Assembly: GCA_022825825.1 (NCBI GenBank)
Contig: JAJDWA010000001.1
Span: forward strand, 1 to 64,000
Source: Candidatus Poribacteria bacterium
GTDB taxonomy: Bacteria > Poribacteria > WGA-4E > WGA-3G
DNA length: 64,000 bases
Reading direction: 5' to 3'
Shown here: one piece after another, positions 8,040 to 17,556 of the stretch
Position numbering within the stretch: position 1 is the stretch's first letter
How the letters are laid out: every line of letters begins with the position of its first letter
Translations under genes and position numbers: made by a program
Notes under the pieces: generated by a model
What the model saw: only the letters and a program-made list of their open reading frames with translations
Database searches by the model: none
What the model was told of the DNA's origin: nothing

Positions 8040-8396
8040 CTACCATTGCATGCTCCGTTGGACCCCTCTCATTAACTCTTGTTGTGTGGAAAAGAAAAAA
8101 CTGAAAAGGGTGACGACGAAAATAATAATTAAAAGGGCACTTATAATAAAACCGATAAGAGCGCAACTAACCTGAACCTGACGAGTTTTGGATTTATAAG
8201 CCTCTGTGTAAAGCAGTAACTCTTCTTCCGATTTTTCAAGTAACCGGATAGCAGGTGGAGAAGCTTCATAAACGTACGCGATAAGAAGTCCTATTACGGT
8301 TAATGCTAAACCTGCAACGAACCAGAGTAATTTGTTGGCATCGTTTTGTGCATCTTGTTCAGCAGTAATTCGTATCTGATGTCGGTCAACATTCAT
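8040..8396 (-). CDS. Small membrane protein of a local paralogous family (copy 2)
   Basis: 118 aa, no signal peptide. Two membrane segments (FVAGLALTVIGLLIAYVYEA and ALIGFIISALLIIIFVVTLF) flank a loop with the family core: DAQNDANKLLWF, ASPPAIRLL, LYTEAYKSKTRQVQ. It lines up with the protein at 4759-5226 but lacks its signal peptide. Function is unknown. Confidence 0.6.
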   Translation of the reverse strand: MNVDRHQIRITAEQDAQNDANKLLWFVAGLALTVIGLLIAYVYEASPPAIRLLEKSEEELLLYTEAYKSKTRQVQVSCALIGFIISALLIIIFVVTLFSFFFSTQQELMRGVQRSMQW

Positions 8397-8431
8397 TTTC
8401 TCGTTCTCTTTTCAAGGACTCTTTACGCATC

Positions 8432-8551
8432 TTAGATGATTATTCCTACTATGTTTCCAACAAAACCAGCAAGAATCCATAGAAATTTGCTGACATCAGT
8501 TTTGGCATCCTGGTCAGCTGCAATCACTGCTCGGTGTTGATCATTACTCAG
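8432..8551 (-). pseudogene. Truncated third copy of the small membrane protein family
   Basis: The frame reads LSNDQHRAVIAADQDAKTD then VSKFLWILAGF and stops after the first membrane segment (GIII, stop at 8432). It aligns without gaps to the first 40 residues of the 118-aa protein immediately downstream, with CTG at the position of that protein's ATG. AAGGA remains upstream. Either the copy starts at CTG or, more likely, it is decayed. The frame stays open upstream into the 3' end of the oxidoreductase, which I take as chance. Confidence 0.45.
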
Positions 8552-8630
8552 TTTCCTTACAGAAAATTCTGTGTAAAACTTCAGATTAAATTTTACCTGT
8601 ACCTTGGTTAGAATTTCAACACTATTTAGG

Positions 8631-9686
8631 TCAAGGAATCTCAATTGCGCGCCGTTCTGTTGTTGCCCTCCGTGCAGCATCAATTATCGCAAGATTGTGG
8701 TATGCTTTCTCAGCACTGATAGGTAATGCTTTTCCCTCAGCAAGCGCATTAAAGGTAGCCGCGAAATAACCAGCGTGTCCACTGGCATCTTTAAGACCTT
8801 CGTCATCAAGGTCGGGAAGTTCTAATTGTTTCCAACCTTCTGCTCTGGTAAAACGGTGAAGTGCCTCGCGAACATTATAGCGATGCTTAACACGCAGCGA
8901 ACCGTTTTCAGCATGCACTTCACACCAACCGAAATCATTTGCAGGAACACTCCATGCACCTGAAACCGTTGTGACAGCACCGTTTTCATGTTCACAGAGT
9001 AGCATGGCAAAATCATCAACATCAATATCCAAAACCATCGTCCGCACACGTGCCTCAACATAACGGACAGGGGATTGCACTAAGGTACAGACAGAATAAA
9101 TTTCATGATAACTCGTATCACTTATACATCCACCCCCTGTTGCCTTACTTGCGCGCCATGCAAACGCTGGGTTCGGATGGTTAGCTGTAAAATCGGTGGA
9201 TCTTAATCCCATCCCAGTACTCCGCCCATAATAGGTTTTACCGATTTCGGGCAGTAGTGCAATTGCCGATTGCATTCCAGCAGTCCAAAGGTAGTTATGC
9301 ACTACCGTGTAAGGCACATCGTTGTGTTTAACTGCCTCCATAATTTTATCTGCTTCTTCAAGGCTTGTCGCCATAGGTTTTTCGGAAATAATCGCCACGC
9401 CTGCACTTGCGGCTTCTATTACCTGTTCCGCGTGAAGTGAATGCGGTGTAGCGATAATTACTGCATCAATGCCGCCTTGTGCCAACATCTCACGGTAATC
9501 GGCGTATCGGTTCTGTTCTGTGACATCAAATTGATCGCCAACATTCTGCAGGTTTTCTGGGACAACATCCGCAAGTGCAGTAATCTTGACGGTTTCTGTT
9601 TCTGAAAGAGCAAGGTAAGCACGCGCATGTGTTTTTTGGACGATGCCCCCACAGCCAATAAGTCCTAAACGAATCGGTTTTTTCAT
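8631..9686 (-). CDS. Gfo/Idh/MocA family oxidoreductase (1)
   Basis: 351 aa. Residues 1-~125 are a Rossmann NAD(P) domain: LGLIGCGGIVQKTHARAY, VIIATPHSLHAEQ and the catalytic-lysine motif SEKPMATSLEEA. The C-terminal alpha/beta domain follows (GMGLRSTDFT, GGGCISDTSYHEIY). Members oxidise or reduce sugars and cyclitols; the substrate cannot be told from sequence. Start ATG at 9686 is preceded by AAGGAG. It is divergent from the peptidase gene at 9804. Confidence 0.9.
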   Translation of the reverse strand: MKKPIRLGLIGCGGIVQKTHARAYLALSETETVKITALADVVPENLQNVGDQFDVTEQNRYADYREMLAQGGIDAVIIATPHSLHAEQVIEAASAGVAIISEKPMATSLEEADKIMEAVKHNDVPYTVVHNYLWTAGMQSAIALLPEIGKTYYGRSTGMGLRSTDFTANHPNPAFAWRASKATGGGCISDTSYHEIYSVCTLVQSPVRYVEARVRTMVLDIDVDDFAMLLCEHENGAVTTVSGAWSVPANDFGWCEVHAENGSLRVKHRYNVREALHRFTRAEGWKQLELPDLDDEGLKDASGHAGYFAATFNALAEGKALPISAEKAYHNLAIIDAARRATTERRAIEIP

Positions 9687-9739
9687 AGCATTTCTCCTTT
9701 TTTAGAGTTTATCACATTTCACTTTTATGTCAAACATTT

Positions 9740-9770
9740 TTGTCACACCTATTTGAAAATATGCTATAAT
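9740..9770 (+). promoter_or_regulatory. Candidate promoter for the S10 peptidase gene
   Basis: TTGTCA at 9740 and TATAAT at 9765 with a 19-nt spacer, slightly long, 34 bp before the chosen start codon. Confidence 0.4.
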
Positions 9771-9803
9771 GGTCGCATATATCTAATAGCAAAGGAATTG
9801 CAC

Positions 9804-11300
9804 ATGAGTCAAGAAGAAAAAAAGGATTCTGAAGAGAGTACGTCTGAGGAAAAAGATAAGGCTGTCCCTGAAGATAAACTCTCTGTTACACACCATAGTG
9901 TTACGATCAATGGCAAAGAACTTAAGTATACTGCCACGACAGGAACACTTGTTTTGAAAGCGGAAGACGAAAAAGAGGGTGAAAAACCGAAAGCCTCTAT
10001 TTTCTTCATAGCGTATACATTAGACGATGTAGAGGACGCATCTAAACGTCCAATTACGTTTTCCTTCAACGGTGGTCCGGGTTCGTCATCGGTTTGGTTG
10101 CATTTAGGTGTTTTGGGGCCGCGCCGTGTCAAACCGGATGAAGATGGCAATCCGCCACAACCCCCGTATGAATTGACAAATAACGAGTTTTCCATTTTGG
10201 ATAAGACCGATTTGGTATTCATAGACCCAGTGAGTACCGGTTTCAGTAGAGCTGTGCCAGGAGAAGAAGCGAAGCAGTTCCACGGTTTCCAGCGGGATAT
10301 TGAATCGGTCGGAGATTTTATCCTGCTTTATTTAGGGCGTTACAAGCGGTGGCGTTCACCTAAATTCCTGATCGGTGAAAGTTATGGGACAACGCGCGCA
10401 TGTGGCTTGTCAGGTTATTTACAAGATCGGCATGGGACGTACCTCAACGGTATCATGCTTGTGTCTGTCGTACTAAACTTCCAGACAATTCGGTTTGCGG
10501 CGGGGAACGATTTACCTTATATTCTCTTTCTGCCGACTTATACTGCCACAGCTTTTTGGCACGATAAACTTAGCGATCTGGAAACTTCAAAAGAGGGTAG
10601 TCTTGAAAAGGTTTTAGATGAGGTCAGAGAATTCGCAATAGGCGATTACACTGTTGCTTTGATGCAAGGTTCAGCCTTATCGGATCGGAGAAGGCAAGCA
10701 ATTGTTAAGAAATTGGCAACGTATACCGGATTGACACCCGAATACATTGAAAAGACCGATTTACGCATAAAAATTAACCGGTTTTGTAAAGAGTTGCTCC
10801 GAGAGGAAGGACAAACGGTTGGGCGTTTTGATAGCCGTTTTAAAGGCATTGACCGCGATTCAGCTGGCGAAAACTATGAATATGACCCAAGTTCGGCAGT
10901 TATCCAAGGTGCTTATACTGCAACGTTAAACGATTATGTGCGGAGTGACCTTGAGTTTGAGAGCGATCTGCCTTATGAAATTCTAAGCAGGCGCGTACAT
11001 CCCTGGGACTACGGCGGCCATCAGAACGAGTACGTCAACGTAGCAGATACACTTCGCAAGGCGATGACGACTAATCCCGCTTTGAAGGTTTATGTCGCGA
11101 GTGGTTATTATGATTTGGCAACACCGTTTTTGGCTACAGAATACACGTTTACCCATCTTGGCCTGGACAAATCATTACAAGATAACATCACGATGGCTTA
11201 CTACGGCGCGGGACACATGATGTATATTGATATGGATGAATTGGAAAAGATGAAAGCGGATATGGATGCGTACCTTGATGACACACTTTCCGATTTATAA
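9804..11300 (+). CDS. Serine carboxypeptidase-like protein (peptidase family S10)
   Basis: 498 aa from the ATG at 9804 (AAAGGA upstream; the frame opens at 9753 but those codons overlap the promoter). S10 landmarks are all present in order: the oxyanion loop FNGGPGSSSVWLHLG, IDPVSTGFS, the nucleophile GESYGTTRA, the Asp loop ASGYYDLATPF, and the His loop YYGAGHMMYI. There is no signal peptide; the N-terminus is a charged, Glu/Lys-rich stretch, so the enzyme is probably cytoplasmic. Secreted S10 enzymes are more usual, so the location is a point of interest. It would cleave C-terminal residues from peptides at acidic pH if typical. Confidence 0.85.
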   Translation: MSQEEKKDSEESTSEEKDKAVPEDKLSVTHHSVTINGKELKYTATTGTLVLKAEDEKEGEKPKASIFFIAYTLDDVEDASKRPITFSFNGGPGSSSVWLHLGVLGPRRVKPDEDGNPPQPPYELTNNEFSILDKTDLVFIDPVSTGFSRAVPGEEAKQFHGFQRDIESVGDFILLYLGRYKRWRSPKFLIGESYGTTRACGLSGYLQDRHGTYLNGIMLVSVVLNFQTIRFAAGNDLPYILFLPTYTATAFWHDKLSDLETSKEGSLEKVLDEVREFAIGDYTVALMQGSALSDRRRQAIVKKLATYTGLTPEYIEKTDLRIKINRFCKELLREEGQTVGRFDSRFKGIDRDSAGENYEYDPSSAVIQGAYTATLNDYVRSDLEFESDLPYEILSRRVHPWDYGGHQNEYVNVADTLRKAMTTNPALKVYVASGYYDLATPFLATEYTFTHLGLDKSLQDNITMAYYGAGHMMYIDMDELEKMKADMDAYLDDTLSDL

Positions 11301-11329
11301 ATGGTATTGCTCGCTGAGGAATTTCTAGG

Positions 11330-12382
11330 GTGGGTATGAGTTACCAAAGAGACTTTGAAGAAAGATTGAACGTAGCAGTCGTTGGCGTTGGGTCGCACGG
11401 TTATCGGAATGTTTTGCCAACAATGACATTTCTCCCGGTTCGGTTGAAAGCATTTTGTGATGTGAACATTGAACGAGCCAAACGGACTGCTGAACAATAC
11501 GGTGTTAAGGCGTGTTATGAGAACATGGCAGAAATGTTTCGGAACGAGGAATTAGATGCAGTATTTCTGTGTGTTCCACCACGTCTCCATCCAGAATTGA
11601 CCTGTGAGGCGTTAGATGCAGGTGTCCATGTCTGGTTAGAAAAACCGCCGGGTATGTTCGCCAGTGAAGTTGAGGAGATGATTCGCCACCGTAAAAACCG
11701 CGTTGTGGTTGTCGGGTTTAAAAAGGCGTTCATGCCTGCCACACAGAAAATCATTGAAATCTTTGGGACAGAAGAATATGGTCCTTTGCGGACACTATTA
11801 GGTATTTACCCAATGACAATTCCGAGTGATGGAAAACGTGTTCTTCGTGAGGGCGAGCATACCAATTGGCTGCAAAATGGGGTTCATCCGCTATCGTTGC
11901 TGTTGGCAGTTGGTGGGAAGGTTTCTGCTGTCACCGTCCACCGAGGCAAACGCGGTGGTGGGGTGTGTGTATTAGAATTTGCCAGTGGGGTACTTGGTAA
12001 TTTCCATTTGGCAGATGGTGCGAGGCACGGTCAACCCTCCGAGTTTTACCAGTTCTTCGGTGACGGTTGCCACGCTGAAATTCGGAACGGTACGAGCGTT
12101 CTGTTACAACGAGGGATGCGTTTCGATTATACTGGCAGCACAAGTTTTGTGCCTGAAGGGTTTGACAGCGGTGCCATCGTTTGGGAACCACAAAATAGTC
12201 TCGGCACGCTTGAAAACAAGGGGCTTTTCGTACAAGGTTTCTATCAAGAAATGCGGTCCTTCTGTGATTGTATTTTGGAGGGGAAACCTGCTGAGCAAGG
12301 TTCGCTTGAGTTTGCTTTAGAGGTAATGAAAGTGTATGAGGCGGGGCTTCGTTCCGATGGTGAAACTGTCAATGTTTTGTAA
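11330..12382 (+). CDS. Gfo/Idh/MocA family oxidoreductase (2)
   Basis: 350 aa. Rossmann start [29 protein letters not shown] and the lysine motif [14 protein letters not shown] are clear; the C-terminal domain follows ([16 protein letters not shown]). Two starts are possible: GTG at 11330 with GAGGA nine bases upstream, or ATG two codons later with AGGG close by. The gene follows the S10 peptidase by 29 bp on the same strand and may be co-transcribed. Substrate unknown. Confidence 0.88.
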   Translation: MGMSYQRDFEERLNVAVVGVGSHGYRNVLPTMTFLPVRLKAFCDVNIERAKRTAEQYGVKACYENMAEMFRNEELDAVFLCVPPRLHPELTCEALDAGVHVWLEKPPGMFASEVEEMIRHRKNRVVVVGFKKAFMPATQKIIEIFGTEEYGPLRTLLGIYPMTIPSDGKRVLREGEHTNWLQNGVHPLSLLLAVGGKVSAVTVHRGKRGGGVCVLEFASGVLGNFHLADGARHGQPSEFYQFFGDGCHAEIRNGTSVLLQRGMRFDYTGSTSFVPEGFDSGAIVWEPQNSLGTLENKGLFVQGFYQEMRSFCDCILEGKPAEQGSLEFALEVMKVYEAGLRSDGETVNVL

Positions 12383-12421
12383 GAGATCAAGTTGTTAACT
12401 TCCATCTATAAGAGGAGGCTA

Positions 12422-12901
12422 ATGGTAACAGTATCGCTCAGACCAATCACGCAAACGAATTTTAAAGAGTGTATTTCTCTAAAGGTTGCTGATAATCAAA
12501 AGAAATTTGTGGCCAGCAATGTGCTTTCTCTTGCCGAAGCGTATGTTAATCCAACATATCATCCTTTCGGTATCTATGACTCAGCAGCCCATTACCAAGC
12601 GAATCCATCTATGGTAGGATTCACAATGTATGAACTTATTGACGCAGTAGGTTTCATCTTACGGTTGATGATAGATGAAAAGTTTCAAAGAAAGGGTTAT
12701 GGTGGGGCAGCTATGCTTGAAGTGATACGAAGATTGAAATTATATCCGGAAGTTGAACGGATTGCGACAAGTCATGTCCGGGAAAATGAAGCTGCCGCGC
12801 GACTCTATGAAGGTTTGGGATTCGTTGATTGGGAACATGAATTAAGAGGTGAGGCATATTCAGGTGAAAGGTATTTGATTCTTCAAGAAGATAGCATCTA
12901 A
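12422..12901 (+). CDS. GNAT N-acetyltransferase, polyamine acetyltransferase-like
   Basis: 159 aa from the ATG at 12422, chosen because AAGAGGAGG lies directly upstream (an open frame starts with TTG at 12392). Residues show the GNAT fold: SLRPITQTNFKECISL, VGFTMYELID, then the acetyl-CoA loop RLMIDEKFQRKGYGGAAML (Q/RxxGxG/A) and NEAAARLYEGLGF. The pattern N-x-x-S-L-A-E-A followed by YDSAAHY resembles BltD/SpeG-type spermidine acetyltransferases. The substrate is inferred. Confidence 0.8.
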   Translation: MVTVSLRPITQTNFKECISLKVADNQKKFVASNVLSLAEAYVNPTYHPFGIYDSAAHYQANPSMVGFTMYELIDAVGFILRLMIDEKFQRKGYGGAAMLEVIRRLKLYPEVERIATSHVRENEAAARLYEGLGFVDWEHELRGEAYSGERYLILQEDSI

Positions 12902-12904
12902 CCG

Positions 12905-13936
12905 ATGGAGGAGATTTTGGAATATAGAAGGTTAGGGAAAAGTGGTCTAAAGGTATCCGAAATTTGCTTAGGCACAATGACCTTTGGTCACGGTGCAGAT
13001 GGAGCAGAATCCGAACGCATGGTGCATCTGGCATGGGATGCAGGAGTCAACTTCTTTGATACAGCCAATTCGTACGGTGAAGGTGAATCGGAGGTACTAC
13101 TCGGCAAGGCACTCAAAGGCAGGCGCCGGGATGCGATTGTAGCAACAAAGTTTTTCAATCCGATGGGTAAAGGGCCCAATGATTCTGGGATGTCTCGCGT
13201 GCATATCATGCAGGCGATTGACGACAGCCTTAAACGACTGCAGATGGAGTATGTGGATATCTATTATATCCATCACGTTGATACGCAAACGCCTTTGGAA
13301 GAAATGCTACGCGCTTTAGATGACCTTGTCCATCAAGGCAAAGTCCGTTACACGGCATGCAGTAACTACCAAGCGTGGCGGTTATCCGAAGCATTATCGC
13401 TCAGTAATTCGCTTAATTTGGCGCAGTTTGTGTGTTATCAACCGCTATATAACCTTGTTGTACGAGACATAGAGCAGGAATTGGTGCCACTCTGTGAACA
13501 TAAGGGATTGGGTATTGTTGTGTGGAGTCCGTTAGCGGGTGGATTTCTCTCTGGCAAATACAAACCCGGAGAGCGCACACGATCAGAATCACGCTCAGCA
13601 GAAGGTTGGGCTTTTCCACAACGTTATTTTGCCGCAAACGCAGACGAGACGTTGCAAACCCTCTTTGAGGTTGCAGGGGACTTAGGGTATAGTCCTGCAC
13701 AGGTCGCACTCCGATGGGTGCTTGAGCAACGCGCAATGACCTCTGCGATTGTCGGCGCACGACACGCAGCACATTTGCAGGATAATCTTGGTGCCGCCGG
13801 ATGGGAATTGGAGGGAGAAGCACTTCAAAAACTAAACGAGGTCTCTCATCTACCTGACCGATATCCAGAAGCGATGGAGAAGAATATGCACGAACGCAGG
13901 GATAGTGCTGTTGATATGCCTCCTCTACTTTCTTAA
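12905..13936 (+). CDS. Aldo/keto reductase
   Basis: 343 aa TIM-barrel NADPH reductase. Motifs: YRRLGKSGLKVSEICLGTM, FFDTANSYGEGESEVLLGKA (catalytic Asp and Tyr), ATKF (Lys) and DIYYIHHVD (His), with the NADP-binding end SAIVGARHAAHLQDNL. The ATG at 12905 itself lies in the sequence GATGGAGGAG; a TTG at 12917 placed five bases after GGAGG gives the more usual N-terminus (MEYRRLG), so translation may start there. It follows the acetyltransferase by 3 bp, implying coupling. Confidence 0.9.
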   Translation: MEEILEYRRLGKSGLKVSEICLGTMTFGHGADGAESERMVHLAWDAGVNFFDTANSYGEGESEVLLGKALKGRRRDAIVATKFFNPMGKGPNDSGMSRVHIMQAIDDSLKRLQMEYVDIYYIHHVDTQTPLEEMLRALDDLVHQGKVRYTACSNYQAWRLSEALSLSNSLNLAQFVCYQPLYNLVVRDIEQELVPLCEHKGLGIVVWSPLAGGFLSGKYKPGERTRSESRSAEGWAFPQRYFAANADETLQTLFEVAGDLGYSPAQVALRWVLEQRAMTSAIVGARHAAHLQDNLGAAGWELEGEALQKLNEVSHLPDRYPEAMEKNMHERRDSAVDMPPLLS

Positions 13937-14132
13937 TACACGTTGAAGGTGTCCAAATTACTTGGTCTTAAACACTTCTCAATTTGTAGTGAAATGCGAA
14001 CTTTTCTCTATCTAATTTGACTAACACATAAAGTGAGAGTGTAAAATGCAAAAGGGTTTACATAGTTGACAGTAATTCTCTTTGTCTTACTTCTTGGCTA
14101 TACAAACTCAATAGAATTATAGGAGGATTCCG

Positions 14133-16175
14133 ATGAACAAGTGGAAAATTATCACAATTGTTGGTGCAGTTGTGCTTGTTGTAGGTGCCGCAGTCGTCAT
14201 CGGACGCATGGTATTTGCTACTAAGGGAGACATTGGTAATTCAGACACACCTGCAGTACAAACAGCAACAGTACAACGTGGCGACATTGCTGTGACAATT
14301 GATGCGACAGGTACTATCAAACCGTTGAATATTGTTGAAATCAGCTCAAAAGCGAGTGGAAAGATATTGAAGCTTAATGTTGACGCTGGCGATTATGTTG
14401 AAATGGACGATGTCATCGCGATAATTGAAGACACCTATGTGCAGATTAGTTTAGAACAAGCAGAAGCAGATTTGAAAGCGGCAGAAGCACGTCTTCAACA
14501 GTCTGAGATTGACATTCAACTCCAGACGGAACAGTCGGAAATCCAGATTCGGCAATCCGAAGAATCACTGGCAGAAGCAAAGAAACGTTTAGAACAGATT
14601 AAGGAGCAGATTCGGCTTGAGAAGATAGCGAACAAACGCGGTGTAAAAGACGCAGAAAATAGTCTGAAGATTGCTAATCTCAGATATAAACTGTTAACTT
14701 CTGAAACAGTTCGCGAGGAAAATAAAAAGCGTGCCGAAGCCACCGTCACTCAGGAAAAGGTCAATCTCGATTTGATAGAAAAAGAGCATCAACGAAATGT
14801 CCAGTTATTTGAGGAGCAACTTATCTCAAAAGCATCGCTTGATTCTTCGCAGGCACAATATCATTCTGCAGAAGCGCGATACAAATCTGCTCAAGAGCAA
14901 CTTAAGTTAGTTGAAAAACCGGCGAGCGAAGTAGAACTTGAATTGGCACAAGCAGATATTAAAAAGGCTGAATTCGCCTTAGAAGTTGCGAATGAGCGAA
15001 TTGAAGCTGAGGTGTCGCGTGATATGGATATTGAATTACAACAGCAACGCATTTCACAGGCAAAAGACGCTTTGAAACTTGCACAAACTAATCAAAAACA
15101 GATTGATAGGAAAAAACGGGACCTTGAAAGTGCGAAGGCATCACTCAAACGAAGTCAAGGGCAACGTGATCTTCGGCAGATTGAGTTTGAAGATACCATC
15201 ATCAAGGCACCTATTTCTGGCACTATACTTGAAAAAAAGGTTGAAGAGGGACAAGTTATCACTTCACGGCTTTCATCTATCGCTTCTTCAGAAGGACAAA
15301 CATTGGTTACAATGGCAGACCTTAATACTGTATATGTTGTAACCGAAGTTGATGAAACTGACATCGGTAAAGTACAAATTGGGCAGCCTGTGACAATTAC
15401 GGTTGAAGCATACCCAGACATGCCTTTTGAGGGACAAGTTCTGAAGATTGCACCTCTGGGACAGGTGATTCAGAACATCACAACATTTGAAGTAACATCG
15501 GAATTGAAAAATGTGGGTGCTATAGGGGCTACAGGTTCGCGTCAAGGGATGCGCAGAAGCGCGGGTGGACCAATGGGAGATATGACTGAGGAACAACGTG
15601 AACGTTTCCGCGCGATGCGTCAACAACGCGAAGCACAAGGAGAAGGTGAAAACCAGAATCAGATGCGTAGACCAGACCGTCAAGAATCTGCCACGCAACA
15701 ACCCGCTATTGCTCAGACAGAGGGAGAAAGTGAAGATGATTGGGGTGACCTCTTTGGTGGTTTTCTTGAGGAAACGCCCCCGCCAGATGTTCCGAACATG
15801 ACACAACAGCCAGAACCTGAATCAGTAAAGATGCCTTTTCTCAAACCTGGCATGAACGCAAGCGTGCAAATTTCGGCTGTCAATAAGACAGGTATCCTAA
15901 CACTCCCAACCGAAGCTATCCTTGATATGCGCGGCAGGAAAATGGTCAGAATGATCGGTGAAGATGGGCAACCTGTCCGCCCGGAGCCTATTGTGGTTGG
16001 GGTGAGTAGTTTTGACAAAGTTGAAATCATATCCGGACTCGCTGAGGGGGATGTTGTTGCAATTGGTGGTTTCCAGAGGGGTAATAATAGCAGTGAAATG
16101 TTCAGGCGTATGATGCAGAATCCTGCCTCCACAATGCGACGTATGGGTGGCGGCGGTCCTCCGAGAGGAAGGTAG
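14133..16175 (+). CDS. Periplasmic adaptor (membrane fusion) protein, MacA/HlyD type
   Basis: 680 aa, larger than MacA (~370). One N-terminal membrane anchor (IITIVGAVVLVVGAAVVIG). A lipoyl-type half (GTIKPLNIVEISSKASGKIL) and its partner (APISGTILEKKVEEGQVI) flank a very long alpha-hairpin of heptads (residues ~115-340). The beta-barrel follows (VYVVTEVDETDIGKVQIGQP). An unusual ~100-residue insert rich in Arg, Met, Gln, Glu and Pro (about 460-565) interrupts the barrel before FLKPGMNASVQI. AGGAGG precedes the ATG. It pairs with the FtsX-type permease 19 bp downstream. Confidence 0.88.
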   Translation: MNKWKIITIVGAVVLVVGAAVVIGRMVFATKGDIGNSDTPAVQTATVQRGDIAVTIDATGTIKPLNIVEISSKASGKILKLNVDAGDYVEMDDVIAIIEDTYVQISLEQAEADLKAAEARLQQSEIDIQLQTEQSEIQIRQSEESLAEAKKRLEQIKEQIRLEKIANKRGVKDAENSLKIANLRYKLLTSETVREENKKRAEATVTQEKVNLDLIEKEHQRNVQLFEEQLISKASLDSSQAQYHSAEARYKSAQEQLKLVEKPASEVELELAQADIKKAEFALEVANERIEAEVSRDMDIELQQQRISQAKDALKLAQTNQKQIDRKKRDLESAKASLKRSQGQRDLRQIEFEDTIIKAPISGTILEKKVEEGQVITSRLSSIASSEGQTLVTMADLNTVYVVTEVDETDIGKVQIGQPVTITVEAYPDMPFEGQVLKIAPLGQVIQNITTFEVTSELKNVGAIGATGSRQGMRRSAGGPMGDMTEEQRERFRAMRQQREAQGEGENQNQMRRPDRQESATQQPAIAQTEGESEDDWGDLFGGFLEETPPPDVPNMTQQPEPESVKMPFLKPGMNASVQISAVNKTGILTLPTEAILDMRGRKMVRMIGEDGQPVRPEPIVVGVSSFDKVEIISGLAEGDVVAIGGFQRGNNSSEMFRRMMQNPASTMRRMGGGGPPRGR

Positions 16176-16194
16176 ATAACAGGGAGGATAAGCT

Positions 16195-17406
16195 GTGAGT
16201 ATATTAGAAAGTCTTGCGAACGCATTTCAGGGATTATTGGCAAACAAACTTCGGTCACTTTTGACAATGTTAGGCGTTATCATCGGTGTCGGTGCGATTA
16301 TTACGACAACTTCAATCGGGGAAGGTGCGAAAGCGGATATAACTGAACGGATTCAGACATTAGGGGCAAACATTCTCGCTGTCCGTCCGGGGCAAAGTAT
16401 GTTTCGCGGACGTGGTTCAGCAGATGCACGCAGAACCCTCACTGTTGAAGACGTTGTCGCATTACGGGAACGAGGACAGAGTTTTGGATATGTTACCCCT
16501 GAAATCGGTAGTCGAGCACAAATAAAATTTCTCAATAAAAATTCAAACACCACAATCATTGGGACTTCACCTGAATATCTCGTCACCGCAAATTTTACGG
16601 TTGAGAATGGAAAGTTCTTTACCGAAAGCGATATCCGATACCGGAAAAAAGTTTGTATTCTTGGTAAAACCGTTGTGGACAATCTTTTTGATAAGAAAGA
16701 TCCAGTAGGTAAGACGGTCAAGATTCGTAATATTAGTTTCCACGTCTTAGGTGTTATGAAAGAAAAAGGGGCAACTGGATTCCGAAATCCAGATGATCAG
16801 GTTTTCATCCCGTATTCCACGGCAATGAAACGCGTTTTTGGCACAGAATTTCTATCAAGTATCAGCTTACAAGCAAATTCCGATAAACTCATTCAGGAAG
16901 CAGAAGCAGAGGTGACAGAGATACTACGCAAACAACACAAAATTCCTATAAATAAAGAGCTTGACTTTCACGTTCGCAATCAAGCAGAATTCATGGAAAC
17001 TTTGGAAGAATCAAGCCAAACGTTTACCAATATGATTTTAGGAATCGCCGTAGTATCATTACTTGTCGGTGGCATCGGAATTATGAACATTATGCTGGTC
17101 TCTGTTACAGAACGAACAAAAGAGATCGGTCTTCGTAAAGCGGTTGGCGCACAACGATTAGATGTCCTTATCCAATTTCTTGTGGAATCTACGACGTTAG
17201 CCTTAATCGGTGGTCTTGTTGGTGTTGGTGTTGGGATAGTCGGTGCAAAGATGGTGCCGTCTCTTTGGGAATGGCGAACTGTTATCTCACCTGTTTATGG
17301 TTTTCTTTCATTCGTTGTAAGTGCGTTAGTAGGTGTATTCTTTGGCGCATATCCCGCTTGGAAAGCAGCTAAACTCCATCCAATTGATGCGCTTAGACAC
17401 GAATAA
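16195..17406 (+). CDS. MacB/FtsX-type ABC transporter permease without ATPase domain
   Basis: 403 aa. N-terminal membrane helix LLTMLGVIIGVGAIITTTSI, a ~230-residue periplasmic MacB_PCD domain (LGANILAVRPGQ, GTSPEYL, VGKTVKIRNISFHVLGVMKE), then three helices of the FtsX domain (MILGIAVVSLLVGGIGIMNI, ERTKEIGLRKAVGA). GTG start at 16195 with GGGAGG upstream. Such permeases work with an ATPase usually encoded next door or fused; none is found on either side here. Together with the adaptor it should form a tripartite efflux or lipoprotein-related machine. Confidence 0.9.
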   Translation: MSILESLANAFQGLLANKLRSLLTMLGVIIGVGAIITTTSIGEGAKADITERIQTLGANILAVRPGQSMFRGRGSADARRTLTVEDVVALRERGQSFGYVTPEIGSRAQIKFLNKNSNTTIIGTSPEYLVTANFTVENGKFFTESDIRYRKKVCILGKTVVDNLFDKKDPVGKTVKIRNISFHVLGVMKEKGATGFRNPDDQVFIPYSTAMKRVFGTEFLSSISLQANSDKLIQEAEAEVTEILRKQHKIPINKELDFHVRNQAEFMETLEESSQTFTNMILGIAVVSLLVGGIGIMNIMLVSVTERTKEIGLRKAVGAQRLDVLIQFLVESTTLALIGGLVGVGVGIVGAKMVPSLWEWRTVISPVYGFLSFVVSALVGVFFGAYPAWKAAKLHPIDALRHE

Positions 17407-17465
17407 ATTTTAGAGCTAATGGTAGCCTGTTGCTCCGTGTGCTTACATAAAGAAAAAAAATGATG

Positions 17466-17535
17466 TTAGTACGGTTAGGAAATCGCACCTACCGTGTAGA
17501 AATAAGAATAGTCTTAAATACTTAATCTTCATCCA
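17466..17535. repeat. Family C intergenic repeat fragment (C2)
   Basis: 'tacggttaggaaatcgcacc' and 'ttaatcttcat' match the C1 and C4 copies. The 17407-17807 gap contains only this, the adjacent family B element and the leader of the next gene. Confidence 0.45.
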
Positions 17536-17556
17536 AACGCGTCTACGAATATCGTG

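Noticed and set aside
15288-15806. 172-codon open frame opposite the adaptor gene
   Set aside because: It lies fully within a well-supported adaptor reading frame and lacks a ribosome site or recognisable motif.
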